Program-made: the position numbers and the translations under genes
Shown here: one piece after another, positions 52,762 to 62,810 of the stretch
How positions within the stretch are numbered: position 1 is the stretch's first letter
How the letters are laid out: each line of letters begins with the position of its first letter
Origin: Paulinella micropora
Lineage: Eukaryota; Cercozoa; Imbricatea; Euglyphida; Paulinellidae
DNA: 64,000 nucleotides
Assembly: GCA_019918135.1 (NCBI GenBank)
Contig: WBZZ01002608.1
Coordinates: 5,001-69,000 of the forward strand
Reading direction: 5' to 3'
Notes under the pieces: model-generated
Databases searched by the model: none
Seen by the model: only the letters and a program-made list of their open reading frames with translations
What the model was told of the DNA's origin: nothing

Positions 52762-53573
52762 ATGGAATATAGAGGCGGGCGAAGTAGCAACATTTACTAT
52801 GTCAACAGCAAAAATAGGATAAACGGCACGGACAGTGATTTCACTCACTCCATTGATATGAAATTGCTAGATAATCCAACACACTGTAAAATACTTCATA
52901 TCTATGTGCCGAAGTCGTATTACTCTGTGGCAAGTCCTTACAACACTTTTACTCTGAGTGAAGATGGCTATGAGGCTCTGATTACGATACCAGAGGGAAA
53001 CTACACGATGAACAACTTAAAAAATAAACTGGCTGAGGTGCTAACGGCAGATAGCCCCAACGACTACACATACACCGTTACGAGCAACAATACCAACACC
53101 GACCCAGAAGACGGCAAGCTATTATTTACCGTAGCTAACAACCTAGGAATTCAACCGCGGTTTATATTTGACACCGAAACACGTATTCACGAAGTAATGG
53201 GTTTTGACCGCGACTCAACATATTTCTTTGCTAATAATACCATTAGGTCGCCGAATGTCATAATCTTGACAGGTGAAAAAAATTATATTTACAGTCGGAC
53301 CTCATTGGCGAAGGTGATAATCATGTGCTCCAAGAAATATACACGGCGAATGAAATCCCGTTCGGCTCTGTTATCTACGACGGCTCGGGCAGTGAATACG
53401 GCAAACGGCTATCTACTAGTTCAAGCAATGTGTATCGGTTTTACTTGACTGACGAAAACGACCAACCAGTTAATCGCAACGGCCTCGGCATTGTTATGAC
53501 ATTGTTGATTTACCGCGAGACGAATTATTTTAATTTGTTTACATCATTTTTTAATTTGTTGAAAAGTCGTTAA
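52762..53573 (+). pseudogene. Penton (minor capsid) protein, broken
   Basis: Begins MEYRGG after the hairpin. Features of Polinton and virophage penton proteins are present: an N-terminal YYVNSKNRINGTDSDF segment, then HILHIYVPKSYYSV-like beta strands, IPEGNYTMNNLKNKL, and MGFDRDSTYFF before the second strand set; the last part has RFYLTDENDQPVNRNGLG. This single jelly-roll protein occupies the fivefold vertices. It is followed by the major capsid gene. About one break. Confidence 0.7.
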
Positions 53574-53635
53574 TTAATTATTTTATTTTTTTCTCATATC
53601 AAAATATAAGACAACCGTAAAAAGAGGAAAAACAA

Positions 53636-55155
53636 ATGCCTACACAACAAGGAGGCGAACTAGATTTCAGCAGGACTGACTACATCAGTGCTTCTTATCG
53701 TTTGAATAAGCTTACCCCTCGTGAGGGTTCTATTACTGTCACTGTGTCTACCGCGGGAGGACAGGAAAGCAACTTTGACCTTATCAGTCGCCCGTTTAAC
53801 TTGGCTCGCTCTGTTTTGAGTTTTAATTATGCTCCAGATGCGAAGGCGGCGAACTACAATAAATGCTTTATGGACTGTCTGGCACCAATTAGGCAGATAT
53901 AATTGATTACAAGAGGTGGTGTTTATCTTTGCGACATTAACGAAGTCGGAAATATCACAAAGATGATTTGGAAACCCGAAACCTCCATTGACGATTTACT
54001 TGCTTTGGAAAACCACAACAATGGAAGTGGAGCTGGTTGTATGCTTCAAAAGTGTAATGCTACAACTACATTTCAACCCGCTAGCGATGCTACAAGGTTG
54101 GCCGCATTACAAACAGCATTGACCGCTTCGGCAGTAGCAGGAAATGCGGCCGCAAACATTGATACTTGTATTGATGTTGCGAAGGCTCAGGTTCAGGCTG
54201 CATTAAAGGCTTGGATGGCACAAGCCTCCACAAATGCTCGCCGACACAATGATTCCCTTATTGCGAATGAGACTGGCACGAGTAAGTTCGTTAATGTTGC
54301 TTCTAATGAGGCTAAGTATTTCTCAGCTGGAACTATTAACAATGCCAGCCCGAGTGTTAATGTTAAGATTAATCTTGGAATGCTTTACAATACTATTTTC
54401 GCTCTGGATAAAACTATTATGTTTCCAGAAATTTTGACTTTGCGGATTGTTTGGCAACAGACACCCAAAATCTTTTATTATAACAATGATGCTCTTTCTA
54501 CTGGTGGAGGCACTGTTGCGGTGGCGAATTCAAATGTTACTATTACTAATCTCAGCCTTTTCTTAGCTGTTGAAACTAACCCCGATGTCGTTCAATCAAT
54601 TCAACAGAAGATAATGAGTCCCGAAGGTATGAGCTTCAACATTGATTATTCTTATTTGTATAAAAATACCGTTGGCACGCCTTCACAGTCTCAAAATGTT
54701 ATCATTAGATTTGATAGAGGTCACGGACGACGAATTAAGAAGATTTATCACTCCGTGTTCAGCGGAACAGAAAATAAGAACACCGCCTATGACACCTGCT
54801 CGGTTCTAAGGTACAATATTTTTATACCACACTAGACGGGGCACGACTTCAAGAATTCAATGTTGATTGTCAAACTGGAAAACTAGAAGACTATATGTAT
54901 CTTAAACCGAAGTTGGAAGGCTCTCCTTTGATGAATAGCAATGTTTATCAATACAACTGGGTTTGGTGCGATAGCTTTGACAATACCCGACCGTTGTGGA
55001 GCAAGGACCAAAATGAAATCAGCAGATTAAGTCTAGACACCGAGCGACGATGGGAGTTTATCGCGACCACCGTGAATGGTGCCTACAACCATTACACATT
55101 TGTCGTAACTCAGCAAGAAGTAAATGTTAAGAATGGCACCATTACCAGAAATTAA
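53636..55155 (+). pseudogene. Major capsid protein (double jelly-roll), broken
   Basis: About 500 codons, starting MPTQQGGELDF with Gly-Gly at residues 6-7. Segments such as SASYRLNKLTPREGSITV, NKCFMDCLAPIRQ, MIWKPETSIDDLLALE, AGTINNASPSVNVKINLGML, SLWIKL-type strands and the C-terminal RRWEFIATTVNGAYNHYTFV match the layout of Polinton-like virus major capsid proteins. The size and the position after penton and protease support the call. Double jelly-roll proteins form the hexon-like capsomers. Broken, about two breaks. Confidence 0.78.
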
Positions 55156-55162
55156 ACCACCA

Positions 55163-55180
55163 GCAGGGGCAAGCCCCCGC
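55163..55180 (+). repeat. Type A hairpin at the capsid gene end
   Basis: GCAGGGGC and GCCCCCGC arms around AA, about eight bases after the stop, followed by ACCCCCATCCG. Related to the double hairpin at 59216-59272. Confidence 0.75.
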
Positions 55181-55269
55181 ACCCCCATCCGTTGAAGTAA
55201 TATTTAAACATTTAGATTTATTTTTTTCATATAATATACGAAGCTTACACAAAACATTTTTTTGAGGTC

Positions 55270-55300
55270 GTAGGTGGTTTTTTGAAAAAAAAGCACCTAC
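55270..55300 (+). promoter_or_regulatory. Type A start-codon hairpin
   Basis: Same arms as at 44678-44705 (GTAGGTG and CACCTAC), one base before the ATG at 55302. Confidence 0.8.
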
Positions 55301-55301
55301 A

Positions 55302-56558
55302 ATGTCTCACCAACGAAATTTAGTCGCACAAGATGATGGAGGGAATTTTGTTAATTTGAAATGTGGAACTTATGGAGAACTAAAAACAAAATTAACAGAT
55401 GACAACTTGACAGCATTCGGTGAAATATCCACAGCACAATACACACCGATTATTCAAGAGACATTTATGTATAATGTAAATTCTGCTAAATGGGATAGTG
55501 CTGTTGTTAATTCTACTGTTGAAATGAAGAATTCAATGGCTAGCATATCAACAACTGCCGTGGCAGGGGCTAGCGGATACATTCAATAAAAAAAAGAATT
55601 AAATATCGTGCTGGTATGGGAGTGTGTGTAAGATTTACTGCCTTATGGACTACAACGGAGGCTAATGGTGCTCAATATCTTGCTACGGTTGGTTTAGGTG
55701 ATAATGCTTTTACAGACGGATTTTTCTTTGGTAGAGAAACTGGAGTAATGAAAATATATCATTGTAGAGGAGGGGCACTGGTTAATTCTTATGCTCAATC
55801 AACTTGGAATATTGATAAGGCTGATGGTAAAACATATCTACCCGCAATTGATTTTACGAAGGGTAATGTTTTTCAAATTAAGTTTCAGTATTTAGGGTTT
55901 GGTCAAGTATCTTTTTATATTGAAAATCCAAATACGGGAGATTTTCAAATGGTTTATGCCATTCGTTATGCTAACACACAAACTTTAACTACACTGAATA
56001 ATACTACTCTACCTTTTTCAACCTATATAATGAATGTTGGTGGAGTTGTAGCAGTCCAAAATATTAAAGTCGCTAGTGTTGGATGCTTCATTGAAGGAAC
56101 TGAAATTATAAGGGGTATTCCGCTTATTTATGAAAGAACCGCCAATGCGACCAATGCTGTTGCTCATGTTTTTACAATGAGAAATAATGCGACTGCCGCA
56201 GGTGGTGCTCTTACCAATTATAGTATAGTTTATCCGCGACGACTAACTATCTTAAATACGGACTCTAAGACTAGTTGTATCATTAAAATAATAAAAAATG
56301 CTACTCTGACAAATGCTGTCTATGTTGAAAATAATGCTAATACAAGTTCTGGTTTCATTTGATACTTCGGCTACTGTGGCTAATGGAAATACCATTGCGG
56401 TTATCTTTGTAAATTTGAGTAGTGCTGAGACGATTAATCTAAATGATTATGATTTGGACGATATGCTACCAGGTGATAGATTAACCATAACATCACAAGC
56501 AACATCTGCTCAAACGATAAGTATTCAGTATGCTCTTACTTGGATAGAAGACCCGTAG
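55302..56558 (+). pseudogene. Virion surface-like protein with YRAGMGVCVRFTA motif, broken
   Basis: The N-terminal part is MSHQRNLVAQDDGGNFVN. The central part holds KRIKYRAGMGVCVRFTALW and DGFFFGRETG, then GKTYLPAIDFTKGNVFQIKF and GQVSFYIENP, a lectin-like beta sandwich layout met in structural proteins of algal large DNA viruses and Polinton-like viruses. From memory these belong to one widespread capsid-associated group, but I cannot name the family. It follows the major capsid gene. About two breaks. Confidence 0.6.
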
Positions 56559-56590
56559 ATTATTTTTAGAAATATTTTATTTTTCCAATA

Positions 56591-56618
56591 GTATAGAACC
56601 GCTTCACCAAAAAACGGA
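56591..56618 (+). promoter_or_regulatory. TATA-GAACC box and CTTCACC leader
   Basis: GTATAGAACC then GCTTCACCAAAAAACGGAGG, leading to an ATG at 56630. Here the hairpin is absent or reduced (GGTGCTATACAATG). Confidence 0.55.
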
Positions 56619-56629
56619 GGTGCTATACA

Positions 56630-56822
56630 ATGTCGTGTAAAGAGTGCGAAAAAAAGATATATTAAATGCTACGGTTGATAACTACCAATTCTGCGATGAA
56701 ACTGGTGCTATCGCATACTTTACAAAAAATGAAGATATGAATGATGTTAGACTGGAAAACTTAATTAAGTTCTTTACAAAGGCTAAGAAAGACCGTGAGG
56801 AATACGAAAAAAAAGAAATGTA
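56630..56822 (+). pseudogene. Small gene with CxxC start, broken
   Basis: Short coding stretch beginning MSCKECEKK after the CTTCACC leader. Later sequence reads as a small acidic and basic protein (DVRLENLIKFFTKAKKD). No family is recognised. About one break. Ends just before the minus-strand gene at 56829. Confidence 0.35.
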
Positions 56823-56828
56823 AAAGCA

Positions 56829-57107
56829 TTAAATCAAATATTTTTTCAATTCAACCGTATTTCGGCACCACGGCTGACGAACTAACCATTCAATATATGG
56901 TTTATCAATCTTTGCGATATCTTCAAACTTCTTTCCCTTGTATTTGCCGAATTGAAAAGTGTCTTTGGGTTGAGCATTTCTCTTTTCTCCAATCGCTTTT
57001 ATTTCGTCGTGGATTACCTTTTGAACATCTTCCAACGAGAAGGATTTTTTTTCTCCTTCAATGGAAAGTTTTTGAAACTTCTCGCACAGTCTTGTTAGGG
57101 TGGTCAT
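56829..57107 (-). CDS. ExoX-like C-terminal domain protein, 92 aa
   Basis: Intact frame from the ATG at 57107. Residues about 50-80 contain FQFGKYKGKKFEDIAKIDKPYIEW as one block, the signature of the small domain at the C-terminus of exodeoxyribonuclease X-like proteins and of stand-alone viral and bacterial proteins. The exonuclease domain itself is not present. The N-terminal half is a charged helix. A DNA-binding or replication accessory role is likely. It converges with the gene at 56630. Confidence 0.6.
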   Translation of the reverse strand: MTTLTRLCEKFQKLSIEGEKKSFSLEDVQKVIHDEIKAIGEKRNAQPKDTFQFGKYKGKKFEDIAKIDKPYIEWLVRQPWCRNTVELKKYLI

Positions 57108-57163
57108 AGTAGGGTGTATATAGTTGGCAGTATAAAAAAATAAAAAATTAAATAATTAATTAA

Positions 57164-57195
57164 TATATGAACCGTGCTTCACCAAAACCGGAGGT
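57164..57195 (+). promoter_or_regulatory. TATA-GAACC box and CTTCACC leader
   Basis: TATATGAACC then GTGCTTCACCAAAACCGGAG, upstream of the hairpin and ATG at 57216. Confidence 0.6.
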
Positions 57196-57214
57196 GCGGA
57201 GGCGAAGTCTCCGC
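57196..57214 (+). promoter_or_regulatory. Type B start-codon hairpin
   Basis: GCGGAG and CTCCGC arms around GCGAAGT, one base before the ATG at 57216. Confidence 0.8.
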
Positions 57215-57215
57215 A

Positions 57216-57929
57216 ATGAGTGAGTGGATAAAGTTCGTTAAGGCTTACTCTGCTAAGCATAACATAAGCTATGGTGAAGCATTGAAAAAGGCAGGTAAGG
57301 CATACAGAAGGCAGAAGGGAGGCAGTGCGGAGTTGTCGGATGTCTATTTGCCTTCGTCAGATAGAAAGGGTGCTGACGGATGGAAACCAGTCGCCAGCAA
57401 AGAAAAGTAAACAGTGTATGAAAAAGATGGTAAAGCGATTGTGGCATTTAGAGGCTCCGCGGATAAGCGAGACTTACTCACAGATGTCGCATTAGTAAAG
57501 GGAGTATTAAAAAGAACACCGAGATACAAAGAAGAGCAGAAGCTGCTTAATGAAGTCATAAAGAAATATGGTAAGGATAATGTAGAGCTTACGGGTCATA
57601 GTCTTGGAGGAACGATAGCAAAAGATTTAAGCCGACAAACTGGTGTAAAGGCGACGACATACAATAAAGGCAGTAGCACAAGAGACCTAATTGAAGGAGT
57701 AATTGACCGAGTAGCTACAAGAGTAAATCCAAAAGGTAAAAGGGCAACGACCGCGAAGCTAACGACGAACTACCGAACCGCATTTGACCCCGTATCATTG
57801 CTAGGAGTTACGGCTGTAAATACTAAGTTAGTGAGCCAAAAAAAGGAATTCATACGATTAGAAGCTTTAAGGGTAAAGGTAAAAAAATATATCTATAAAG
57901 TTTTTTCATTTAGTATCCAAACGGTCTAG
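57216..57929 (+). pseudogene. Class 3 lipase-domain virion protein, broken
   Basis: The N-terminal 35 residues (EWIKFVKAYSAKHNISYGEA, then RRQKGG) form the short helical module common in algal-virus and Polinton-like proteins, ending in a Gly-Gly site. The lipase domain shows VAFRGSADKRDLLTD and the nucleophile elbow ELTGHSLGGTIAKDL with the GHSLGG serine. Class 3 lipases of this type are known in Polinton-like viruses and may act on host membranes at entry or release. About one break. Its end overlaps that of the convergent polymerase gene. Confidence 0.75.
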
Positions 57930-59400
57930 TCTCAATCGCATTACCGCCTACAGCGGTAGCTGTATCTACAATACCTATAATATTTCTTTTGGTGTAAGTA
58001 AAGCTGAATATTTTTTCTAAGTATTCGCTCGTTATTTTTTTCTGTTGCTTGTCTCTTGTTATCTTGCTGTTTTCTACCATAACAACTTTACCTGATTTTT
58101 CAATTCGTTTAGCAATCAGTTTTTCTTCCTGAGTCTTAAGCAACTCTAACAATTCATTCTTGCCGTTCTCAATAATCGTTGTTTTTAATTCCAAGTCCGC
58201 AACTAATTACACTTAACATATTTGGTAAATTTAATGATTTATTGTTTTCATAATTCATACTAAAGCCTTTGACTTTCATACTTGCTTTGCCGTTATCTAA
58301 GACATATCCATAACACTTTGGTCCGCCTCCGATAAAGGTCATAATCTTTGCTCCGTGTAGTTCGTCCGTCCATTCGCCTAACAACTTACCCGTTTTCACA
58401 TCTGTTTCGCCTTTCGTTAAGTCTGTTGTATATATGACACTGTCGGTATCGTGGTATAGAACTCTGTTGTCTAGTTTGTCCATCATCTCATATAGTCTAA
58501 TCCTCGCGTGGCAAGTCGTAAATAAAGCAACTACAATATTTGTTTTTACGGGGTCGCTTACCGCATCTTGTTTAAGGTCATAACTCGCTTCTATTATCTT
58601 GTCGTTAATAATGTTTATGTTTATGTTATCAACTGACTTATCGTTCATTAACTTGTATAAGGTATCTTTATCTTTAATCATTTTGTTTTTAGTTTTGTTT
58701 TGCTTTTCACCAAACTTGCCCCACAGGCTATTCAAGCACAACTTAGCAACCGCTCGCCGTCCTGGGTTTGCTTCTATTTTGTTTTCGTCCATCTTAATAC
58801 CCATCCTGACTTCCATACTATCAATGTAGTTTCTTTTTTGTTCCTGTGTAATACAGCCATCAGGATATCCGCTTGACTCTTGTTTAACCTTTAAGAAAGT
58901 TTTTATGTAATCTTTGAAAAGGCTACTGCTCTGCTCCTTCCAGTGCCATACCTCATATACCTTAATTAGCTTGTAGCCTTTGTCTAAGGCTTTGTAGATT
59001 TCAGGAGTTGCCCAAGTGCCAGTTATTGCTCGCTCGTTATCAGAGTGCTTACATTCGGTTTTCTGTTCAGTCATTCCGCACTTGTCGCATAAGTAATACA
59101 TCAGTTTTCCTCTATCCGCCTTAGGTAAAACGGGATGTAGTAATTTTCTCGGCGGTAGCATCTTAACCTTAGATACTCCGAAATATTCTCGGTTTATGAT
59201 TTTGTTTTTCATCTCGCAGGGGACTTCGTCCCCCGCACCCTTTCCGTTGGGGTTGTAGGGGCTTGCCCCTACATTGGGTCTAATGATTTCGTGGTGCCCG
59301 CTAGGATAAACGTCGTAAAACATAACGGTAGGATACAGAGAGCATATGTCAATGTATTTTGCATATTCGCTGTTATGACGGAGACTTATGGAGTAGGGGC
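57910..59400 (-). pseudogene. Protein-primed DNA polymerase B, C-terminal half, broken
   Basis: Motif A is at the extreme right (IDICSLYPTVM, about 59330-59375), motif B is KLCLNSLWGKFGE and motif C is YHDTDSVIY near 58440. The end shows FSFTYTKRNIIGIVDT followed by the PFGY C-terminus typical of Polinton-type PolB. This enzyme copies linear genomes from a protein primer. The visible part is the palm and thumb side; the element ends here. A double type A hairpin (59216-59272) lies in frame after motif A. Broken. Confidence 0.85.
59216..59272 (-). repeat. Double type A hairpin in frame inside the polymerase gene
   Basis: Two hairpins, GTAGGGGC...GCCCCTAC (59255-59272) and GCAGGGGAC...GTCCCCCGC types (59216-59236), joined by a CCCCAACGG spacer. 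Encodes NVGASPYNPNGKGAGDEVP-like residues absent from usual polymerase sequence. Confidence 0.8.
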
Positions 59401-60077
59401 CGGTTGGTCGTAGGTTGTAGAGACTGCTGCACTATGTGCAGTTGTGCCGGATGATCTTAAATGTTAATATTAATTGATTATTAAGTAATATAATTGCTTT
59501 TTTCTTAATATTACTACTTTGAATGCTAGTTAGAGCTTGCAATCTCATCGTGCTCACATGCAAAAATATTAAGTCAACCCGCAGTCCGGACCTATAACTA
59601 AATGGGTAAGTTGAGGTAATATGAATTACTATGCATAATTATATGCAAATACTGCATTAAAACGCACAAAAAGTGAATAAGTGAGGTTCAATTCCAGTAG
59701 ATGACCACAAAGAGCATCTACTGGAATTGCATCTCAGCAACCCGCAGTCCGCACCTGTATAACTAAATGCGTAAGTTGATGTAATTGTAGTATGAATTAC
59801 TATGCATAATTATATGCAAATACTGCATTAAAACGCACAAAAAGAAACTTTAAATGAGAAAAACAAAGTTTTCCAGATAAATCTGGAACTTCTGCCACTT
59901 GGCAGGTAATAGAAAGGCTTTGTCTGCAGCAACCTAAGTTAATCATGCTATAGAATTTTACACCCGCCCATTAGCAAGGAAGCTGATAAAATTGGTGGTT
60001 TGCTGCGATTGCGTTGCTAGAAAAGCTGAAAGAGCATTATTTCCAGCACCGTGGGGCTGGTAGCACACATAGCACCT
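59401..60077. repeat. Duplicated 100-bp units and a 15-bp-stem hairpin
   Basis: Units at about 59573-59666 and 59739-59841 share CAACCCGCAGTCCG and TGAATTACTATGCATAATTA and onward to AAAACGCACAAAAAG. Between them a perfect 15-bp-arm hairpin (59689-59703 with 59715-59729) is centred on ACCACAAAGAG. Smaller hairpins lie near 59872-59890 (TTCCAGATAAATCTGGAA) and 59893. No gene is seen. Confidence 0.75.
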
Positions 60078-61869
60078 TCAGTTAGCAGGATGAGGCATGG
60101 CAGGAAATGCCCCTCTGCACCGCGGGCACGCACACCCGTCACCGTGCTGGAGGCAGACAAGGCACCTGCACGTGGGTGCATGCTGATAACGAAAGGGAGC
60201 GCGCTTCGGAGCGCATTTGAAACACTTACATCCTTCACCATGCTTGGGCTCGACTTCATTTACCTCGCAATCAGGGCATTCACAGCCCTCACCATGCGCA
60301 AAGCATTCGGCGCACTTACATCCTTGCCCATGACGCTGCACTCGCTGCGGCTGCTGGCTGCCCTTGCGCTGCTTGTGGCCCTTGCGCTGCTTGTGGCCCT
60401 TGCACTGCTTGCGGCCCTTGCGACCCTTCGCAGGCTTCGGCTCCTCCTCCTCCTCCTCCTCCTCCTCCTCCGACTCCGTCTCTGGCTTAGACTTTTTCTG
60501 CTGCGGTTGCTTCTTTTCTGGCTTCTTTGCTGCAGGCGTCGGCTTGTGCGTCGACGCAGGCGTCGGGACAGGCGGCGACTTTACTTCCATCACGTCGGCT
60601 TCCATGGCACGCATGAAGGCACAGGGAGGACACTTGCAGCCAGGCTTGTGGTGCGAGTTGCCTCCGCCACCCTTCTTGCTAGGCTTGGTTGGTTTCGGAG
60701 TCGCTGTGGTTGGCTTCGGATTCGCTGGGCTTGGCTTGGGATGTGCTGGAGGACCCACATCCAACCATTTCAGTTTCCCATCCTGCAGTCAAAAAGAAAA
60801 GTGCTCACACATATTACTACTACACTCAACAGAAACGTACCGCATCCACACCGACGGGGATTGACACCGGTTGCTTTCCCGCAGGATGGTTCTTCCAAAA
60901 TCCCGGCCCGTAATCGGTCAATGGGAACATGCCGATGTAAAAATCTGCAACCAGTACCGGAATGGGAAACTTCCCCCCTCTTTTTTCGTCGGCATGGTGA
61001 AGACCACATTCTCTCCTGAAAATTCTGCAGCATGATCAATCAAGCCGCCTCCTTGAGAAGCAGGAATGTTTCCTGCTAAAATTTGCTCGCGCTTGTTCAT
61101 GTTCAGCTTCCATATCTTGCGCTTGAGCCTCAACGTGTGGGTGCCGGGGTTCGCTGCAATGATTTTGAACTGTTCGGGATCCGTGACCTCGTCGAACTCT
61201 TCGCCGAAAAATTCCAACCGTGGATTGTGATCCCCGTCAAACCCGTTCAAGCGGAGGCCACTGGAACCAATGAAATCTCCAAGCTTGCCCCCATTGATGG
61301 GCATTGCATAAACCTTCACGCAATCCGCACCCAACTCCTTGCATTCGTCGCCAGCGATGGTTCGCATGTCTAACAGCACCCACTTCCACTTTGGAAGCGT
61401 GGCGCTCCGCTTGGGCCTCGCGGAACTGCATAAAAAAATTATGCATTAATATTTGATTGAAGAAATGAACTTACCCGGGGGAGATGGCAGGGGATGCGCT
61501 GTCCGCTGCACTAGTCTTGCGCGAAGGGCTGCACTTCTCTTGCCGCAGCCAGACAGCCTTCGGAAGTGGAACATCCGAAGGCCAAGCATTGTTACCAGCA
61601 AACAGATGGGGCTCAAACGCAGCAGAGATAAACTTCTTCACATACTCGTCAGAAACGTTGCCAGGATGGACATTCCAGTCCTTGGTGGTCGCGATCGGAT
61701 CTATGTCTCCCTCCTCGCAGAAAACAAACTCAACAGATGGTTCAAACACACCCTCCGCCGTGATTTCCTCCACCTGGCGCGCAAGCATAACTGCACGTCG
61801 ACCCATCGTGAAGGTATCTTCAGTCGCTTGCTTCTTCTCCAACCAGCGACCTGGCCTCCAGCAGTGCAA
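60078..61869 (-). CDS. Host-like intron-containing gene with CxCxxC repeats
   Basis: Minus strand. Exons: 61475-61869 (5' limit uncertain), 60841-61425 and 60078-60782, with GT-AG introns 61426-61474 (49 bp, donor GTAAGT) and 60783-60840 (58 bp, donor GTACGT). The last exon encodes a Pro/Lys linker, an acidic run (ESEEEEEEEEEEP), KGHKQRKGH repeats and six CxCxxC motifs such as GCKCPPC, GCECPDC and GCACPRC, which suggest metal binding. Exon 2 encodes a globular region (AMPINGGKLGDFIGSSGLRL). Within exon 2, near 60975-60985, the two halves are in different frames across a run of six G on the coding strand, so either this is a frameshifted copy or one base is missing in the assembly. No family is recognised. 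Confidence 0.5.
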
Positions 61870-62160
61870 GCATTATTACAGCTTTCTATCACAGCTACGC
61901 CAGTAAGTACCCCAAGCACGCCAACCTCTCTGCACTACTACTAGGGCCTCGGGTCGTGAGCCAGCAATCCAGCGACTACCAGTCCACAAGCAGTGAAGGA
62001 ATGCGTGCACAATCTAGAAAAAAAAAGTACCCCTATCTCTAATCCCAGATCACTCCAGTACTGCTTGATGAGCAGCGAAAAATAAATGACAGCATTGGTC
62101 ATGGGGTCCGTGAACGCTAAGAGAAGCCTATCATCACATAGCACTGCTTTATTGTACCAT
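61870..62160. other. Possible 5' exons of the gene at 60078-61869
   Basis: The minus strand near 62040-62105 encodes FTDPMTNAVIYFSLLIKQYW behind a possible acceptor (CTTCTCTTAG), which looks protein-coding, but I cannot connect it to a neighbour with confidence. Confidence 0.25.
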
Positions 62161-62530
62161 TCATGAAAACAGCACGTACCCTTTCTGCAATTCAACTTTT
62201 TCCTCTTGCGAGGCAAGATCACCTTCAGGAGCTTGCAGCTCCCTCCCCTGACCCACTCTGTCTCTCTCACTCCCTTCATCGCCAAAAGTTGCAAGAGTGA
62301 TCACACCACTATCATCATCTCGTCCCCCACCTGATCCAACGGGTACCACGTCGTGGGACAACGGTCCCGATGCGTTGCTCCCCTGTCGCGTCTCAAGGCA
62401 CCGAATTCAGTCCAAGGTTCGCGTTTTCTTTGCTCTCGAGCGTGATGACGGTGTTCAACTCCTCCCATCGTCCCACTCTTCTTGCTTCGTTCGTAGGCTC
62501 GCTCACGCCTCCTTCACGCAGCCTTAACGC
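62161..62530 (-). pseudogene. Copia gag relic (fossil)
   Basis: The minus strand around 62410-62510 encodes RRVGRWEELNTVITLES, matching the RRVGRWEEERTVITLE segment of the 944-residue Copia Gag at 10664-13498. The rest of the block is an acidic and charged stretch without clear similarity. Small, decayed, no LTR. Confidence 0.45.
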
Positions 62531-62539
62531 TCATCCTGC

Positions 62540-62810
62540 TTCAGGTACCGCCGCCGCCTCCCCCCGCGGGTAAAGATGTGCCGCCGCCTTCCACGCGCGT
62601 GAAGATGTGTCGCCGCCCTCACCGGCGCGCCTAAACAGCCAGGCGCATACTTCAGCTCGTAGTCAATCCGAAGCCAGCCTTGAAGTATTGGGCAATCCCC
62701 AACACCAAGAAGTACTACGTTAAGTTCGCGCAGGACACATCTTCACGCGCGGGGGGAGGCGGCGGCACATCTTTACGCGCGGGGGGAGGCGGCGGCACAT
62801 CTTCTTCATT
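62540..62810. repeat. Inverted repeat of a GCCGCCGCC...AAAGATGTG unit
   Basis: CCGCCGCCTCCCCCCGCG and GTAAAGATGTG units occur forward at 62540-62620 and as reverse complements at 62737-62810. The right copies encode PPPPPARKDV repeats of the gene at 62715-64000. Confidence 0.6.

Larger units (their letters stand above)
41690..59400. mobile_element. Endogenous Polinton-like virus, element II (fossil)
   Basis: About 17.7 kb of AT-rich, gene-dense sequence with the Polinton/virophage-type set: retroviral-type integrase, packaging ATPase, Ulp1-like protease, penton and major capsid proteins, fibre with S74 domain, lipase domain, and part of a protein-primed DNA polymerase B. Integrase lies near the left edge and polymerase at the right. 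I found no terminal inverted repeats, so at least one end is lost. It is broken, with roughly fifteen breaks, and is inactive. Most proteins are still easily recognised, so it is not very ancient. Both edges are approximate. Confidence 0.88.
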
